Below are positions 35,873-52,842 of a stretch of DNA of 64,000 nt, in pieces (the first letter of the stretch is position 1; each line of letters starts with the position of its first letter). A program made the translations under genes and the position numbers. The stretch comes from Leptospira gomenensis. GTDB lineage: Bacteria > Spirochaetota > Leptospiria > Leptospirales > Leptospiraceae. Under the pieces are notes generated by a model. That model did not search any database. It was not told the DNA's origin and saw nothing but the letters and a program-made list of their open reading frames with translations. The stretch lies in NCBI RefSeq assembly GCF_004770155.1, contig NZ_RQFA01000026.1:75001-139000 (forward strand), read 5' to 3'.

Positions 35873-36655
35873 ATGGAACAAGTTATGCAGTTTTTTAGGA
35901 AACATTGGATTAAGGGAATCGGATTGGTTTTGGTCTTTATACTCAATCCTTTCGTTTGTATAGGTACGGGTCACAGAGGCGTCGTTACGAATCTCGGTTC
36001 CGTTTCCGATCGAATTCTTGGGGAAGGAATCAACTTCATCACTCCGCTGGTCCAATCCGTCAAAAGAATCGACGTAAGAATCCAAAAAGTGGAGGCTAAT
36101 TCCACCGCCCCTTCCAGCGATTTGCAGGAGATTCATACGATGATTACTTTGACGTATCATCTTTCTCCGAATCAGGTCAACAAGCTATATCAAGAAATTG
36201 GAATGGATTACGAGGAGACGATCATCGTTCCAGCGATTCTTGAAACGATGAAACACGTAACCGCTCAGTTTACGGCTTCCGACCTTGTCACAAAAAGGGA
36301 AAACGTTTCGATGAAAATTCACGAATCGTTACATACCAAACTCGGTAAGTTTTATATTCTTGTGGACGAAGTTTCCATGAAGGATTTCGAATTTTCTAAA
36401 ACGTTTTCGGAATCGATAGAGCTAAAACAAAAAGCGGAACAGGACGCTCTCCGTGCAAAAAACGAATTGGAAAGGGTTAAGATAGAAGCGGAACAGCAGA
36501 TCGTGAACGCGAGAGCCGAAGCGGAGACATTACGTTTAAAATCCCAACAGATCACCCCGATGATGGTGGAAATGGAACGGATTAAAAAATGGGACGGGAA
36601 ATATCCGGATACGTATTTGGGGGGTGGTTCTAACACACTTCTTCAATTAAAATAA
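35873..36655 (+). CDS. SPFH/prohibitin-family membrane protein
   Basis: A 260-residue protein with an N-terminal membrane helix (GIGLVLVFILNPFVCIGTG), an SPFH domain (about 30-195: GHRGVVTNLGSVSDRILGEGINFITP) and a charged coiled-coil tail (about 185-235, KQKAEQDALRAKNELERVKIEAEQQ). Prohibitin-like proteins assemble into membrane rings that organise microdomains or restrain membrane proteases; no FtsH gene is adjacent. The gene ends in a hairpin terminator. Confidence 0.92.
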   Translation: MEQVMQFFRKHWIKGIGLVLVFILNPFVCIGTGHRGVVTNLGSVSDRILGEGINFITPLVQSVKRIDVRIQKVEANSTAPSSDLQEIHTMITLTYHLSPNQVNKLYQEIGMDYEETIIVPAILETMKHVTAQFTASDLVTKRENVSMKIHESLHTKLGKFYILVDEVSMKDFEFSKTFSESIELKQKAEQDALRAKNELERVKIEAEQQIVNARAEAETLRLKSQQITPMMVEMERIKKWDGKYPDTYLGGGSNTLLQLK

Positions 36656-36664
36656 TTCCGAAAT

Positions 36665-36688
36665 AAAGGTCGGGGCGACCCGACTTCT
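36665..36688 (+). terminator. Intrinsic terminator after SPFH gene
   Basis: GTCGGG (36669-36674) pairs with CCCGAC (36679-36684) around a GCGA tetraloop, extended by A/T pairs to about 36667-36686, followed by cttccgtttt. It lies about 14 bp after the SPFH stop and may also serve the convergent methyltransferase gene. Confidence 0.6.
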
Positions 36689-36715
36689 TCCGTTTTGTTA
36701 AGCGACTTCATGTTT

Positions 36716-37378
36716 TTACGAACGTATGAATTCGTCCGTCGTATCTTCCTCTTCTTTGAGATCGTAAAAACCGTACTCGAAGTCCTTGCCCGCGATCACT
36801 TCCAAGCCGTAGACGTGTTCGGAGATTCTTACGTTTTTTACGATTTCCAAGTGATACAGTTCCGCTAAAAATTTCATCTTATCCAAAGAGATTTTGTCGT
36901 TGATTTTAGGTCCGATCGAATATTCGTTTTTCACCCAATCGAGGATCACGAGTTTTCCACCTCGTTTCATCGAGCGGATCAAACCGTCCATGGCCAAACC
37001 AGGATCCGGAAACGTGGACAAAACCAAAGACGCAAAAACCGCGTCCGGGCTCGGAATCCATTCGGGCAACAAAGGGTGATCGGATTTTTCGATAAAGAAG
37101 GGCGTAAAGTGGGAGACTTCCTCTCGATTTTTCCAATGAAGAACCTCGTCGAGAAGATCCTGCTGACATTCCCCGCCCCAGATCCAAGCGTCCTTCGGTA
37201 GCTGCTTTTTCAGTTCTAAGGTGAAAAATCCCAAGCCCATTCCGAAATCCACCAAGTGATTGGTTTCCTTAAATTGGAAGTGTTTGAACACGACTTCCGG
37301 CGGTGTAAGTTCCCTGCGTTTGCTGGATATCAGAAAATTCTGATATTCCGGATTTTCATAATAATCCAAATCACTCAT
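36716..37378 (-). CDS. Class I SAM-dependent methyltransferase
   Basis: A 220-residue protein with a Rossmann methyltransferase pattern: motif I HLVDFGMGLGFFTLEL, a later acidic strand, PDAVFASLVLSTFPDPG, and RSMKRGGKLVILDWVKNE. The substrate is unknown. Its ordinary length and motif I suggest a small-molecule or ubiquinone-type methyltransferase, but no pathway neighbours are present. Confidence 0.85.
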   Translation of the reverse strand: MSDLDYYENPEYQNFLISSKRRELTPPEVVFKHFQFKETNHLVDFGMGLGFFTLELKKQLPKDAWIWGGECQQDLLDEVLHWKNREEVSHFTPFFIEKSDHPLLPEWIPSPDAVFASLVLSTFPDPGLAMDGLIRSMKRGGKLVILDWVKNEYSIGPKINDKISLDKMKFLAELYHLEIVKNVRISEHVYGLEVIAGKDFEYGFYDLKEEEDTTDEFIRS

Positions 37379-37534
37379 GAAGCTGCTGTTCCCGGATTAT
37401 GTCTAATCGGTCGCCCTACAAAAGTCAAACTCAAATCTCCGATGTGAAGTTTCTTTTAAAATGTTGTTCGAACGTAAATCTGGGTTAAATTCGAAGGAAA
37501 CGGAGGTCGATATAATTAGCAAGACGTTCCTTCT

Positions 37535-40281
<2,747 letters not shown>

Positions 40282-40419
40282 AAATATTCTTAAATTCTAA
40301 TCTTTTTCTTCGATGCGAATGAAGTAGAATACTAGCCTCAAACCAAAAATTTACTGTTGTCTTATTTGTACGTTGTAAGTTCTACTAAATATTTTGGTTT
40401 GATATCAGTAGGATAGGAG

Positions 40420-40806
40420 CTAAAACGGCTTCTGGCAACCTTGACTTGTAGTTGAAAGTCTATATTCATTCCAAAGTCGTTCTCTACGTTTATCAATAGA
40501 TCCGTCGATATCCATCCAGTAATACAAAACCGTAATCGGCAATAACAACGTATCTAAGGCAAAACTTAACGGAAGATCTACTAATAGAATTTCGCTGTAC
40601 TTCCTATTCCAAATCGAATCAAAAATAATCTTTACACCGACATACATTGGACTAAAACGTTCACTCGGCGCTATGCTTGTATCATAAGACTTTGGGCAAT
40701 AGTATGTTGTTCGTGAAGAGTTGAATAAGCCCCACGTTGTCGCACAGCTTTGAAAAAAGAAGAAACTTAAAAAAATCCAGATAATGGCTGTCACGTTTAC
40801 TTTCAT
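40420..40806 (-). CDS. YceK/YidQ-like small lipoprotein, paralogue 1
   Basis: A 128-residue protein with signal peptide and lipobox (IFLSFFFFQSC, lipidated Cys about residue 21). The mature part has the motif ATTWGLFNSSRTTYYCPKSYDTSIAPSERFSPMYVGVK and ends LPITVLYYWMDIDGS, as in the YceK-type family (DUF1375). The next gene upstream is a clear paralogue. Start ATG 40806 was preferred to a TTG three codons earlier. Function unknown. Confidence 0.8.
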   Translation of the reverse strand: MKVNVTAIIWIFLSFFFFQSCATTWGLFNSSRTTYYCPKSYDTSIAPSERFSPMYVGVKIIFDSIWNRKYSEILLVDLPLSFALDTLLLPITVLYYWMDIDGSIDKRRERLWNEYRLSTTSQGCQKPF

Positions 40807-40966
40807 AATTCGCAAAATTATAAAGGACGTAGAAGTTTTTTCAAATTTTGTTATAAACTGTTGTATTTTAAATTATGATTCCGCCTTGATAAACTCCCGA
40901 AACTCACTTCCAAGGGATTCTATCTTTTTTTGAAATACGTTGCGGAATTAGAGAGAGTTGCTGGTA

Positions 40967-41326
40967 TTATCGGCAGCTTCCCCTCTTACGTAATTCCTCC
41001 CGTTTTCCGTCGATATCCATCCAATAATACAAAACCGTAACCGGCAGCGTAATCGGCAATAACAACGTATCGAGAGCAAGACTTAACGGAAGATCTATAA
41101 AAGTAAGAATTCCTACATTTCCCCTCGGATTAAAATGCAGTTTAACACCTACGAACATAGGACTAAACCGTTCGCTTGGAGCGATCGTAGTATCATAGGA
41201 GGCCGGACAATGATAGGCGGCACGCGTTGAATGAGTGATTCCCCATAACGTCGCGCAGTTTTGTAGTAAGGCGACGGTAAACAACAAGTAGCAGATAAAA
41301 AAGGGAAATCCGCTTTGGGTTTTCAT
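40967..41326 (-). CDS. YceK/YidQ-like small lipoprotein, paralogue 2
   Basis: A 119-residue protein whose signal peptide ends VALLQNC (lipidated Cys). It shares with the neighbouring copy ATxWGxxxSxRxxYxCPxSYDTxIAPSERFSPMxVGVK and DLPLSxALDTLLLPI ... VLYYWMDIDG. It lies 150 bp upstream of paralogue 1 on the same strand, so the pair is a tandem duplication. Function unknown. Confidence 0.82.
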   Translation of the reverse strand: MKTQSGFPFFICYLLFTVALLQNCATLWGITHSTRAAYHCPASYDTTIAPSERFSPMFVGVKLHFNPRGNVGILTFIDLPLSLALDTLLLPITLPVTVLYYWMDIDGKREELRKRGSCR

Positions 41327-41505
41327 AAAATCAGCATCGATTCGAAAAAAGAAATGTCAAATGAATGCTAGCACGTCTTGAATTTTTGCACCCTTAGTTT
41401 GATTTTGAAATCAAAGGTGATATGTGTTTCGAGAGTAAAGATTGGAATTCCGAGGAAGTCGGGTCGATCGATTCGATGGATGGATTTTACGATTTCGGGA
41501 TAAGT

Positions 41506-42477
41506 TTAGACGGTTTCCGTTTTGATGAATTCTTCGTCCTTGAGTTCTATGTCGATTCCGAGAATATCGTAGATCACATGCGGAATATCCACGATCGCCC
41601 GAACCTTCTTCTCAAAAATCGGAGTGAACTTTCCGTAAAGAATCGTGGGAACGGGATTAATCGTATGAACATCGACGCTTAGGTCCTCTAAATTTCCATG
41701 ATCCGAAGTGACGATCAACTGGTCTTCGTTTGGATCCAATTCTTCCAAAACGCCCGTGATAAAAGATTCCAATTCTCCAATGTATTTCTGAGCAGCTTCC
41801 CAATTCATCTTATGACCGACTTTGTCCGTTAGAAAAAACTCATAGATACAAAGTGTATAATCGTCAGCCTTACAGTTTCGGATGATGGATTTGCCCGTTT
41901 CATACGGATCTCGGATTTTTAAAAGTTCGTCCGATTCGTCCAAATGTTCGCTGGAAAATTCTTTCAGAAATTCGTGGGTGATGTCCATATACAAACCCTT
42001 GCCCTGACGAAGTTCTTCCATTCCTTTCAAGGGTTTGTCGCTCGCCATTTGAATCAGGGTCGAGGCCGAAATATGACGGGGATTCTTTTTGACGTGTTCC
42101 GCAAACGCAGGCGAGTAACAGTTTAATAAATCCGCCTTAAATCCGCGTTCGTTTAAAATCCGCAGAATCGAATATTTGCTGATGATTTTTTTGAGCGTGA
42201 AGGTCGGAAATCCGCTCAAATGACGTTGCAACACCTTACACGCGTTAATCCCCGTCCAAAGGGAGGTTTGTCCCGTCGCGCTTTGCGGAAGACCTTTGAT
42301 TCCCAAGGAAGCGTCGGTCTTCAGAAAAACCGTATTCTTCAGAATTTCCGGAGAGTTTGCGGGAATCGGTTTGCCGGCCAGAGGCAGAAAAAACGATTTC
42401 GCGTATTTGGAAAACGGATTTGTGGTCGGATCGTCGGGCCCGAAGCCGATTCCGTCGATGAACATGTAAAAGATCAT
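41506..42477 (-). CDS. Metalloenzyme-superfamily protein (phosphoglycerate mutase-like)
   Basis: A 323-residue protein of the alkaline phosphatase/independent phosphoglycerate mutase superfamily: MIFYMFIDGIGFG (metal Asp), an active-site SLWTG segment, DKVGHKMNWEAAQKYIGELE, and TSDHGNLEDLSVDVHT, a canonical metal-binding cluster. It is shorter than true iPGM (about 510) and lacks its inserted domain, so it is a phosphatase or nuclease-like relative of unknown substrate. The ATG at 42477 was chosen because it starts the domain and does not overlap the divergent gene; a longer frame to 42546 exists. Confidence 0.82.
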   Translation of the reverse strand: MIFYMFIDGIGFGPDDPTTNPFSKYAKSFFLPLAGKPIPANSPEILKNTVFLKTDASLGIKGLPQSATGQTSLWTGINACKVLQRHLSGFPTFTLKKIISKYSILRILNERGFKADLLNCYSPAFAEHVKKNPRHISASTLIQMASDKPLKGMEELRQGKGLYMDITHEFLKEFSSEHLDESDELLKIRDPYETGKSIIRNCKADDYTLCIYEFFLTDKVGHKMNWEAAQKYIGELESFITGVLEELDPNEDQLIVTSDHGNLEDLSVDVHTINPVPTILYGKFTPIFEKKVRAIVDIPHVIYDILGIDIELKDEEFIKTETV

Positions 42478-42535
42478 AAATTTATAGCAGGTTTTCTTCT
42501 TTCCGGTTGGACCAAAAGGGCCGATACTAAAAACA

Positions 42536-43465
42536 GTGACGTCCAACTTTTACATAAAAATCGTCTCGGCTCTGACGCTCATTCTAATCGGGCTGATTCC
42601 GGTTTCCATCTCTTTTTTTCACGACGAATGGAAAGAGTCCGCCGCGGTATTTCCTTTGAATCCGGCCGGAAACGAAGGTTATTTGAAACGGGAGAATTTC
42701 TTAAACGTCTGGAATCAATCCAGAAAGGCTCCGTTGTTCGAAGCCGCTTCAAAGATAGAATCCTCGATTCGCAATTTCCCTCCCGATCGAAACGCGAAAG
42801 AACTGGGAGAAACTCTTTTGAAGAATCTGGAATTGAAATCCCTGAAAATTTACGACTCCTCGTATCGACTTGTGTACGCGAACGAAGAAACCAAAGAGGT
42901 GTTTAACGGAGATTTGAGATTGGGCGATCTAAAAGTTGCTCCGTCCGATTTCAACTTCGATCGGTCCGGAATCCCTTTGTATCGGACTCGCAACGGCGAA
43001 TGGTTTCTTTGGATGAAAGGGTTCGCTCTCGGAAAACAGATTTCTCTTCCGTTTAATATCCGCGATAAACAGGTGTACTGGATTTTCGAATCCGGTAGAA
43101 CGGGGAACGATACTCTGATCGCTTCCAACGATCTTCGTTCGTTGGCGTATCCGGAAAATCTCGAGGAGATCCTCGCGGAGTTCAACAAACCCGCAAAGGA
43201 ATGGAAGGATCGAGCCCTTTGGGAGAAGAACAAAATCGGAACCAATACGATTTATCTTTCGTACGATAAAGGATCCAGAACGAAACAGAGTATTCAGATT
43301 TTTTTATTCTTCTTTTTTCTAACGGCCATGTGCGGATTGGGAATACTTTCCTCCAGTTTAGTACATTCAATTTTGGTGGAACAGGAATTCGATCGTAGGG
43401 AAAAAATTCTCAGGTTGAGGGACGTGTTCCTGAAGATATTACTTCTTTTGAAACGGGAGAACTGA
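42536..43465 (+). CDS. Two-TM membrane protein of unknown function
   Basis: A 309-residue protein with a GTG start. One membrane segment near the N terminus (IVSALTLILIGLIPVSISFF) and one near the C terminus (IQIFLFFFFLTAMCGLGILSSSL) flank a periplasmic domain of about 225 residues, a layout like sensors. No family is recognised. It begins a tight operon of five genes and is 58 bp from the divergent metalloenzyme. Confidence 0.78.
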   Translation: MTSNFYIKIVSALTLILIGLIPVSISFFHDEWKESAAVFPLNPAGNEGYLKRENFLNVWNQSRKAPLFEAASKIESSIRNFPPDRNAKELGETLLKNLELKSLKIYDSSYRLVYANEETKEVFNGDLRLGDLKVAPSDFNFDRSGIPLYRTRNGEWFLWMKGFALGKQISLPFNIRDKQVYWIFESGRTGNDTLIASNDLRSLAYPENLEEILAEFNKPAKEWKDRALWEKNKIGTNTIYLSYDKGSRTKQSIQIFLFFFFLTAMCGLGILSSSLVHSILVEQEFDRREKILRLRDVFLKILLLLKREN

Positions 43466-43471
43466 GAAACT

Positions 43472-45601
<2,130 letters not shown>

Positions 45602-45619
45602 AAATCGAATAAAAATATT

Positions 45620-46210
45620 ATGAAATACTTATATATTTTTATTTTCCTATGCGCTTTTTTTTCCTCCGAGGCGGGCGAGGAAAACAGGCGGGAATGGAAC
45701 CTGGCCGTCAAAGAAAAAATCCTCAAAATGAACGAGACGAGAGAGGAGACGGCTTCGATTCCGTTTTTGAAAACGTATGTCGATAAAAATCCGAGCGACG
45801 TCACGATGAAGTTGTGGTACGCGCGCGCCCTTTTTTATCGGGAGGATTTGTCACTTCCGGAACATTCTGAGGACGTGTTTTCGAGAATGGAAAAGCTCAA
45901 AAAGATCAGGGAGAATTATCTGCTCGCTTCCAAGTTGTTCGGGGAAGTTCTGGAATACCTGTCTTCGGCAACTCCGAGAGATCCCGATCTCGGCAAGTGG
46001 CATTTTCTCTGGGCGATGTCGGAGTGGTACGGAGGCAGGGAGGATCGTGCGATCCAGATATTTAAGAAATCCTTTAAATACGATTTTCGTCTTAACGAAG
46101 CCAACTATAATATCGCTTCGATTTATCAGTCACTAGGACAAATCCAGGACGCAGAGATTTATTTTAGAGCGTACCTCAAAAACGATAAGGAAATGCGCGA
46201 GGAAAACTGA
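45620..46210 (+). CDS. Small TPR-like exported protein
   Basis: A 196-residue protein with a signal peptide (YLYIFIFLCAFFSSEA) and a helical body with TPR-like units near the C terminus (REDRAIQIFKKSFKYDFRLNEANYNIASIYQSLGQIQDAEIYFRAYLK, shown in part). It starts 18 bp after the previous gene and its stop overlaps the ATG of the next by one base. Confidence 0.8.
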   Translation: MKYLYIFIFLCAFFSSEAGEENRREWNLAVKEKILKMNETREETASIPFLKTYVDKNPSDVTMKLWYARALFYREDLSLPEHSEDVFSRMEKLKKIRENYLLASKLFGEVLEYLSSATPRDPDLGKWHFLWAMSEWYGGREDRAIQIFKKSFKYDFRLNEANYNIASIYQSLGQIQDAEIYFRAYLKNDKEMREEN

Positions 46211-46404
46211 TGGCTAAGGTGGATAAACGGTTTCAACTTCTGATGACCGAAGAGGAATTGGAGCTCTTAAAAAAAGAGGCGGAAAAACGAAATCTTTCCG
46301 CGGGAGAAATGTTGCGTTTGTCATTGCGCAACGAAATCTATCGATCCGATTCCTACGAGCGATTGGACGCGCTTTCCGTTCTGAAGAACTTAATAAAATT
46401 ATGA
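46210..46404 (+). CDS. Ribbon-helix-helix-like small protein
   Basis: A 64-residue protein with an ATG in TGATG overlap with the previous stop. The sequence KVDKRFQLLMTEEELELLKKEAEKRNLSAGEMLRLSLRNEI follows the ribbon-helix-helix pattern: a short strand, then two helices. Such proteins are DNA-binding antitoxins or small regulators. It overlaps the following PIN-like gene by 4 bp (ATGA), the arrangement of a vapBC-type pair. Confidence 0.75.
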   Translation: MAKVDKRFQLLMTEEELELLKKEAEKRNLSAGEMLRLSLRNEIYRSDSYERLDALSVLKNLIKL

Positions 46405-46817
46405 AATACTATCTTTCTAAATCCGTATTGGAGACGATCGTAGAAGGTTCCGAACCTCTAAAATCCTCCGTCGCGGAATCTCTCGCGAAGCTGATTAAGG
46501 ATCAGCACCTTTTTTACACGGGTACGGTTTCGATTTTGCCGTTATTGGAAAAACAAAAGGATCAACTTCAAAAGGAAATCATTTGGAATCAAATCAAACG
46601 GCTTTGTCTGGAGGTTTTCGAATTCCGTACGCAAAATCTTTCCCTTTCGCTGAAATTTTCCGGAGAGTTCGGAGGATCGGATTGGGTTTGGAATGAGATA
46701 GCCGTCGCAGTCGAAAGGGATTTGGACGGCTTTATCACCGTTGACAGAACGATTCCCGATCAAAGGATGATCCGGGTTTTATTCGCTCAAGAAATAAACT
46801 TCGACGGGATCGCTTAG
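46401..46817 (+). CDS. PIN-like protein lacking the first catalytic aspartate
   Basis: A 138-residue protein following the small RHH-like gene. Its order resembles a PIN ribonuclease: MKYYLSKSVLE at the N terminus, an E50 helix, SDWVWNEIAVAVERDLDGFITVDR with D94 and D115. In active PIN toxins the opening motif is D-T/S; here it is YLSKS, with Ser6 in that position, so nuclease activity is doubtful. The last 39 bp overlap the convergent LamG gene. It could be a decayed toxin or a PIN-fold structural partner. Confidence 0.65.
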   Translation: MKYYLSKSVLETIVEGSEPLKSSVAESLAKLIKDQHLFYTGTVSILPLLEKQKDQLQKEIIWNQIKRLCLEVFEFRTQNLSLSLKFSGEFGGSDWVWNEIAVAVERDLDGFITVDRTIPDQRMIRVLFAQEINFDGIA

Positions 46818-48572
46818 CGGCGAGATCTGATCTTTTCCCGTTTGGAAGTGATAAAATCTGTTGTACGCCCCGATTCTGAAATAATACGCCGTTCCTTTTT
46901 TGAGGAAAAGTTGGTTTTTTTCCAGAAGGATTTCCGAATTCAGCGATATGATGCGATTATCCACGCACGTCGTGAGTTTATTATAATATTCTTGAATATT
47001 TAAGTGTGTTTTCCCCGCGGGTAACCCAGTGATCGGATCCAGAAAGTCGGACGCCGGATGACGAGGTCTGCTTTTTTTATCGGGAACTCCGGCGTTTTCC
47101 GGAAACGTACCGCGAACGATTCCCACCATTCGATCCGGATGGATTCCGTAGTGAATGAAATATCCTCCTCCTTGGATTACTTCCCGTTCCGGATTGGATT
47201 TCCAGATTAAACACACGGAAGGACCGGAATCATCAACGGAATTTTCTGCGACCTTAAGGCCGATCGGTTTTACGGGAGGGGTGGTTTCCCGAAAAACCAT
47301 AACCAGACGTTTTAATTCCGGCGTAGTATTTCCTAAGGAATCGGATTTGAATTTGATTCTCCATTGATAATATCGAAACGGTAACAGATCTTCCTTATTC
47401 TCGTTTAAGCCCAGGAATTTTTTCAAAGAATCCTTTAGTGGAATTCTGTAAACGTCCGGCTCCGAGGAATCTAATTTATAAGATTCTAATTTTCTTAAGT
47501 CCACTCCGATCCAGGCAGGACCTTCCGCTGCGGGAGTGAACGGAGTCGGAGATACTCTGAGATACAACTCGATCGCGGAGGATACGGGTATGTTCGCCTT
47601 CAGTTGAAATTCCTCCAAAAACGAACCGGAATATTTACTTTTATAAACGGGAGAAATCGCGGAACCGAATTTCGTTTTGGCGGTATGCGTTTCCGGATCG
47701 AATTCTTGCGGAGAAAACGAGACGTCTTCCGAAGCCGGGTTCGGTTTACCGCGGAAAACTCCGAAATTCTCCATCCAGCCGTAATAGGAGCTCGCGATAC
47801 GAAACGACGTCGTATCCTCGGGATGGAATCCGATTCTCGCCAAATTCTTGTTAGACGGAACGGATCCTCTTGCCGCTTCTTTTCCGTTTTGATAAAGTAC
47901 GATTTCGTTTTCAGCGGGAATAAAATGTAGTATGATTCGATTCCACTGGTTTTTTAACAGGGTAGAGTTTGCCGTAAGGCGTAATGATAAATATCTTTTT
48001 TCCTCCGTTTCGAAAAACGAATAAAATCCGATCTTGAGTTTGTCGTCCGCTATTTTAAGATCCCATCCGTACGTGTTTCCCGAGGTTTCGTACAATTTGG
48101 AGATGAGCGTCGCGTCCTTTTCCACTGTTCCCGGTAAAATGCTGAAGCCGATATAAAATTCCTCGGTGAGATCCGAAGAAGTCAGAAGACCGGTTCTGGA
48201 ATGTGCGATTCTGATTCCGGTGCGTTTTCCGGAAAACCGAGCGCTTTTTTTCGCGTGGAATACGTTTTCGGAATCGGATAGATACGAAGACGAAAGAACT
48301 TTATAATTTCCTAATAGATCCTTTAGATCGGAGGGGTTTCCTGAATCGAAGTTCAGATATAAGTCCGCTCCGGAACTCCTTTCCTTGGTCTGCAATCGAA
48401 GAATTTGGGTTTCGAGAGTTTTTCCGGAAAGTTCCAGTCCGTCCCGTTTCAATTCTGCAAAGGAGAAGTTTTTGGTTTCCGAACGTATCGAAGCGATACA
48501 GAAAAGAAATAAAATCAGCGCCCGCGTCGAAACGGGAAGGTTTTTCCGTTTGAATTGTTTGATCGATCGCAT
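46779..48572 (-). CDS. LamG-like exported protein
   Basis: A 597-residue protein with a basic N terminus and signal peptide (ALILFLFCIASIRS). Residues about 60-280 match a laminin-G/concanavalin-like fold (LYLNFDSGNPSDLKDLLGNYKV; SARFSGKRTGIRIAHSRTG; NQWNRIILHFIPAENEIVLYQNGKEAARG). A second beta-rich region and a C-terminal FnIII-like segment follow (KPIGLKVAENSVDDSGPSVCLIWKSNPEREVIQGGGYFIHYG, abbreviated). The start was set at ATG 48572, after the rpiB stop; a longer frame would run antiparallel through rpiB coding sequence and gives an Arg-rich nonsense N terminus. A cell-surface or periplasmic carbohydrate-binding role is possible. Confidence 0.8.
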   Translation of the reverse strand: MRSIKQFKRKNLPVSTRALILFLFCIASIRSETKNFSFAELKRDGLELSGKTLETQILRLQTKERSSGADLYLNFDSGNPSDLKDLLGNYKVLSSSYLSDSENVFHAKKSARFSGKRTGIRIAHSRTGLLTSSDLTEEFYIGFSILPGTVEKDATLISKLYETSGNTYGWDLKIADDKLKIGFYSFFETEEKRYLSLRLTANSTLLKNQWNRIILHFIPAENEIVLYQNGKEAARGSVPSNKNLARIGFHPEDTTSFRIASSYYGWMENFGVFRGKPNPASEDVSFSPQEFDPETHTAKTKFGSAISPVYKSKYSGSFLEEFQLKANIPVSSAIELYLRVSPTPFTPAAEGPAWIGVDLRKLESYKLDSSEPDVYRIPLKDSLKKFLGLNENKEDLLPFRYYQWRIKFKSDSLGNTTPELKRLVMVFRETTPPVKPIGLKVAENSVDDSGPSVCLIWKSNPEREVIQGGGYFIHYGIHPDRMVGIVRGTFPENAGVPDKKSRPRHPASDFLDPITGLPAGKTHLNIQEYYNKLTTCVDNRIISLNSEILLEKNQLFLKKGTAYYFRIGAYNRFYHFQTGKDQISPLSDPVEVYFLSE

Positions 48573-48583
48573 CCGAAGTTCGG

Positions 48584-49019
<436 letters not shown>

Positions 49020-49116
49020 TTCTAAATTGTTTATGTTCCGAGTTTCGCTAGGTTTCAAGCAAATAATTGCCTTTGAGGATAATTCGCTTCCGGTCGATCG
49101 AAACGACAAAGTCGTT

Positions 49117-49703
49117 TTATAATACGTTGTCGCGATAGGCTTTGGGCATCGCGTCCCAGAACTCCAACTGAACCAAAAACAGGGAAAGATATATCATCGT
49201 AAAATTGTCTTCGGAGATTTTTTCCCCTTTGAGGGCCAGAGTAACCGCGTCGCTCATACGGACCGTAAGTTCCCGTTTTTGTTTGAGATGTAGGTTGAGT
49301 AGTTCCCATTCGATCGAATTTAAGGAACGCGTTTTTTCGTCGGAAAGAACGTAGTTTTCGTAATAGGAATTCAATTCCGCATACGTCGTCAGATGTCGAT
49401 TCCAATCCTCGAGTAGAACGGAATATTCCTCCTCGGAGAGTTTTTTGTCTTGAATACAAAGGACGGATTTGTATCTACTTTTTCCTTCCTGAAGAGCGAT
49501 CGATTCGGCCAGTCTTTTTTTTTCCTCGAGAGGAAGCGTCGATTTAAACAAGTCCGAAGGTTGTTCTCCGGAGCTATCGGTCGCAAAACATTCCTGGATC
49601 GGAAGTTTCGTCAAAAAATTCAACGAAGAAGCGGATACGTTACCCGAAACCGAAAAGGCTCCGATTGCCAAGGCGGCGATTTTTCGAAAACCGATCCGTT
49701 TCA

Positions 49704-49704
<1 letters not shown>
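49117..49704 (-). CDS. Exported hypothetical protein
   Basis: A 195-residue protein with a signal peptide (KRIGFRKIAALAIGAFSVSGNVSASS). The mature part is helical and charged with two Cys (ECFATD; VLCIQD). The start is one of two tandem ATGs (49707 or 49704), the first overlapping the serC TGA; AAGG gives better spacing to 49704. No family is recognised. It is coupled to serC but has no obvious metabolic role. Confidence 0.7.
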
Positions 49705-50795
<1,091 letters not shown>

Positions 50796-50872
50796 AATCG
50801 CTACGGTCGCAGAGGGGAGTTTGGGGATCAACTTTCTTCCAGGAAAGAAGTTTGGAAGTAGGGAAAAATCCT

Positions 50873-50902
50873 TGTCTCGACGGAATGTTTGTGAATAGGA
50901 TA
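50873..50902 (+). promoter_or_regulatory. Possible promoter for the P83/100-family gene
   Basis: TTGTCT (50873-50878) and TAGGAT (50897-50902) with 18-bp spacing lie about 50 bp upstream of the ATG. A moderate match. Confidence 0.35.
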
Positions 50903-50953
50903 TCCACTGGTCGGAAGATCGTCCGTGGTCGGATTCAAAAGGAGTAATTTAGA

Positions 50954-52636
<1,683 letters not shown>

Positions 52637-52730
52637 CGCCGAGCGATCCATAGAAAGCGAGGCGCCGAGTTCAGGAAATAATTCATCGAGTTCGAATCGC
52701 GAGATTTCGAGCTCGAGTGTAAAACTTAAA

Positions 52731-52753
52731 AAACCGGGATTCATACCCGGTTT
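52731..52753 (+). terminator. Intrinsic terminator after the P83/100-family gene
   Basis: AAACCGGG (52731-52738) pairs with CCCGGTTT (52746-52753), an 8-bp perfect stem with a 7-nt loop followed by a run of T. It lies about 95 bp after the stop; the intervening stretch has short self-complementary motifs such as TCGAGCTCGA. Confidence 0.8.
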
Positions 52754-52842
52754 TTTTATATTCGGAACGTATAAATTTTGAACGTGAAGTTTTTAGGTTG
52801 TTAACTTCAAATTCAATCCTTAAAATCGAAAGGATAAACTAA

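Noticed and set aside
41422..41682. An 86-codon frame beside the metalloenzyme gene
   Set aside because: It runs antisense through the 3' end of the metalloenzyme and has no start signals.
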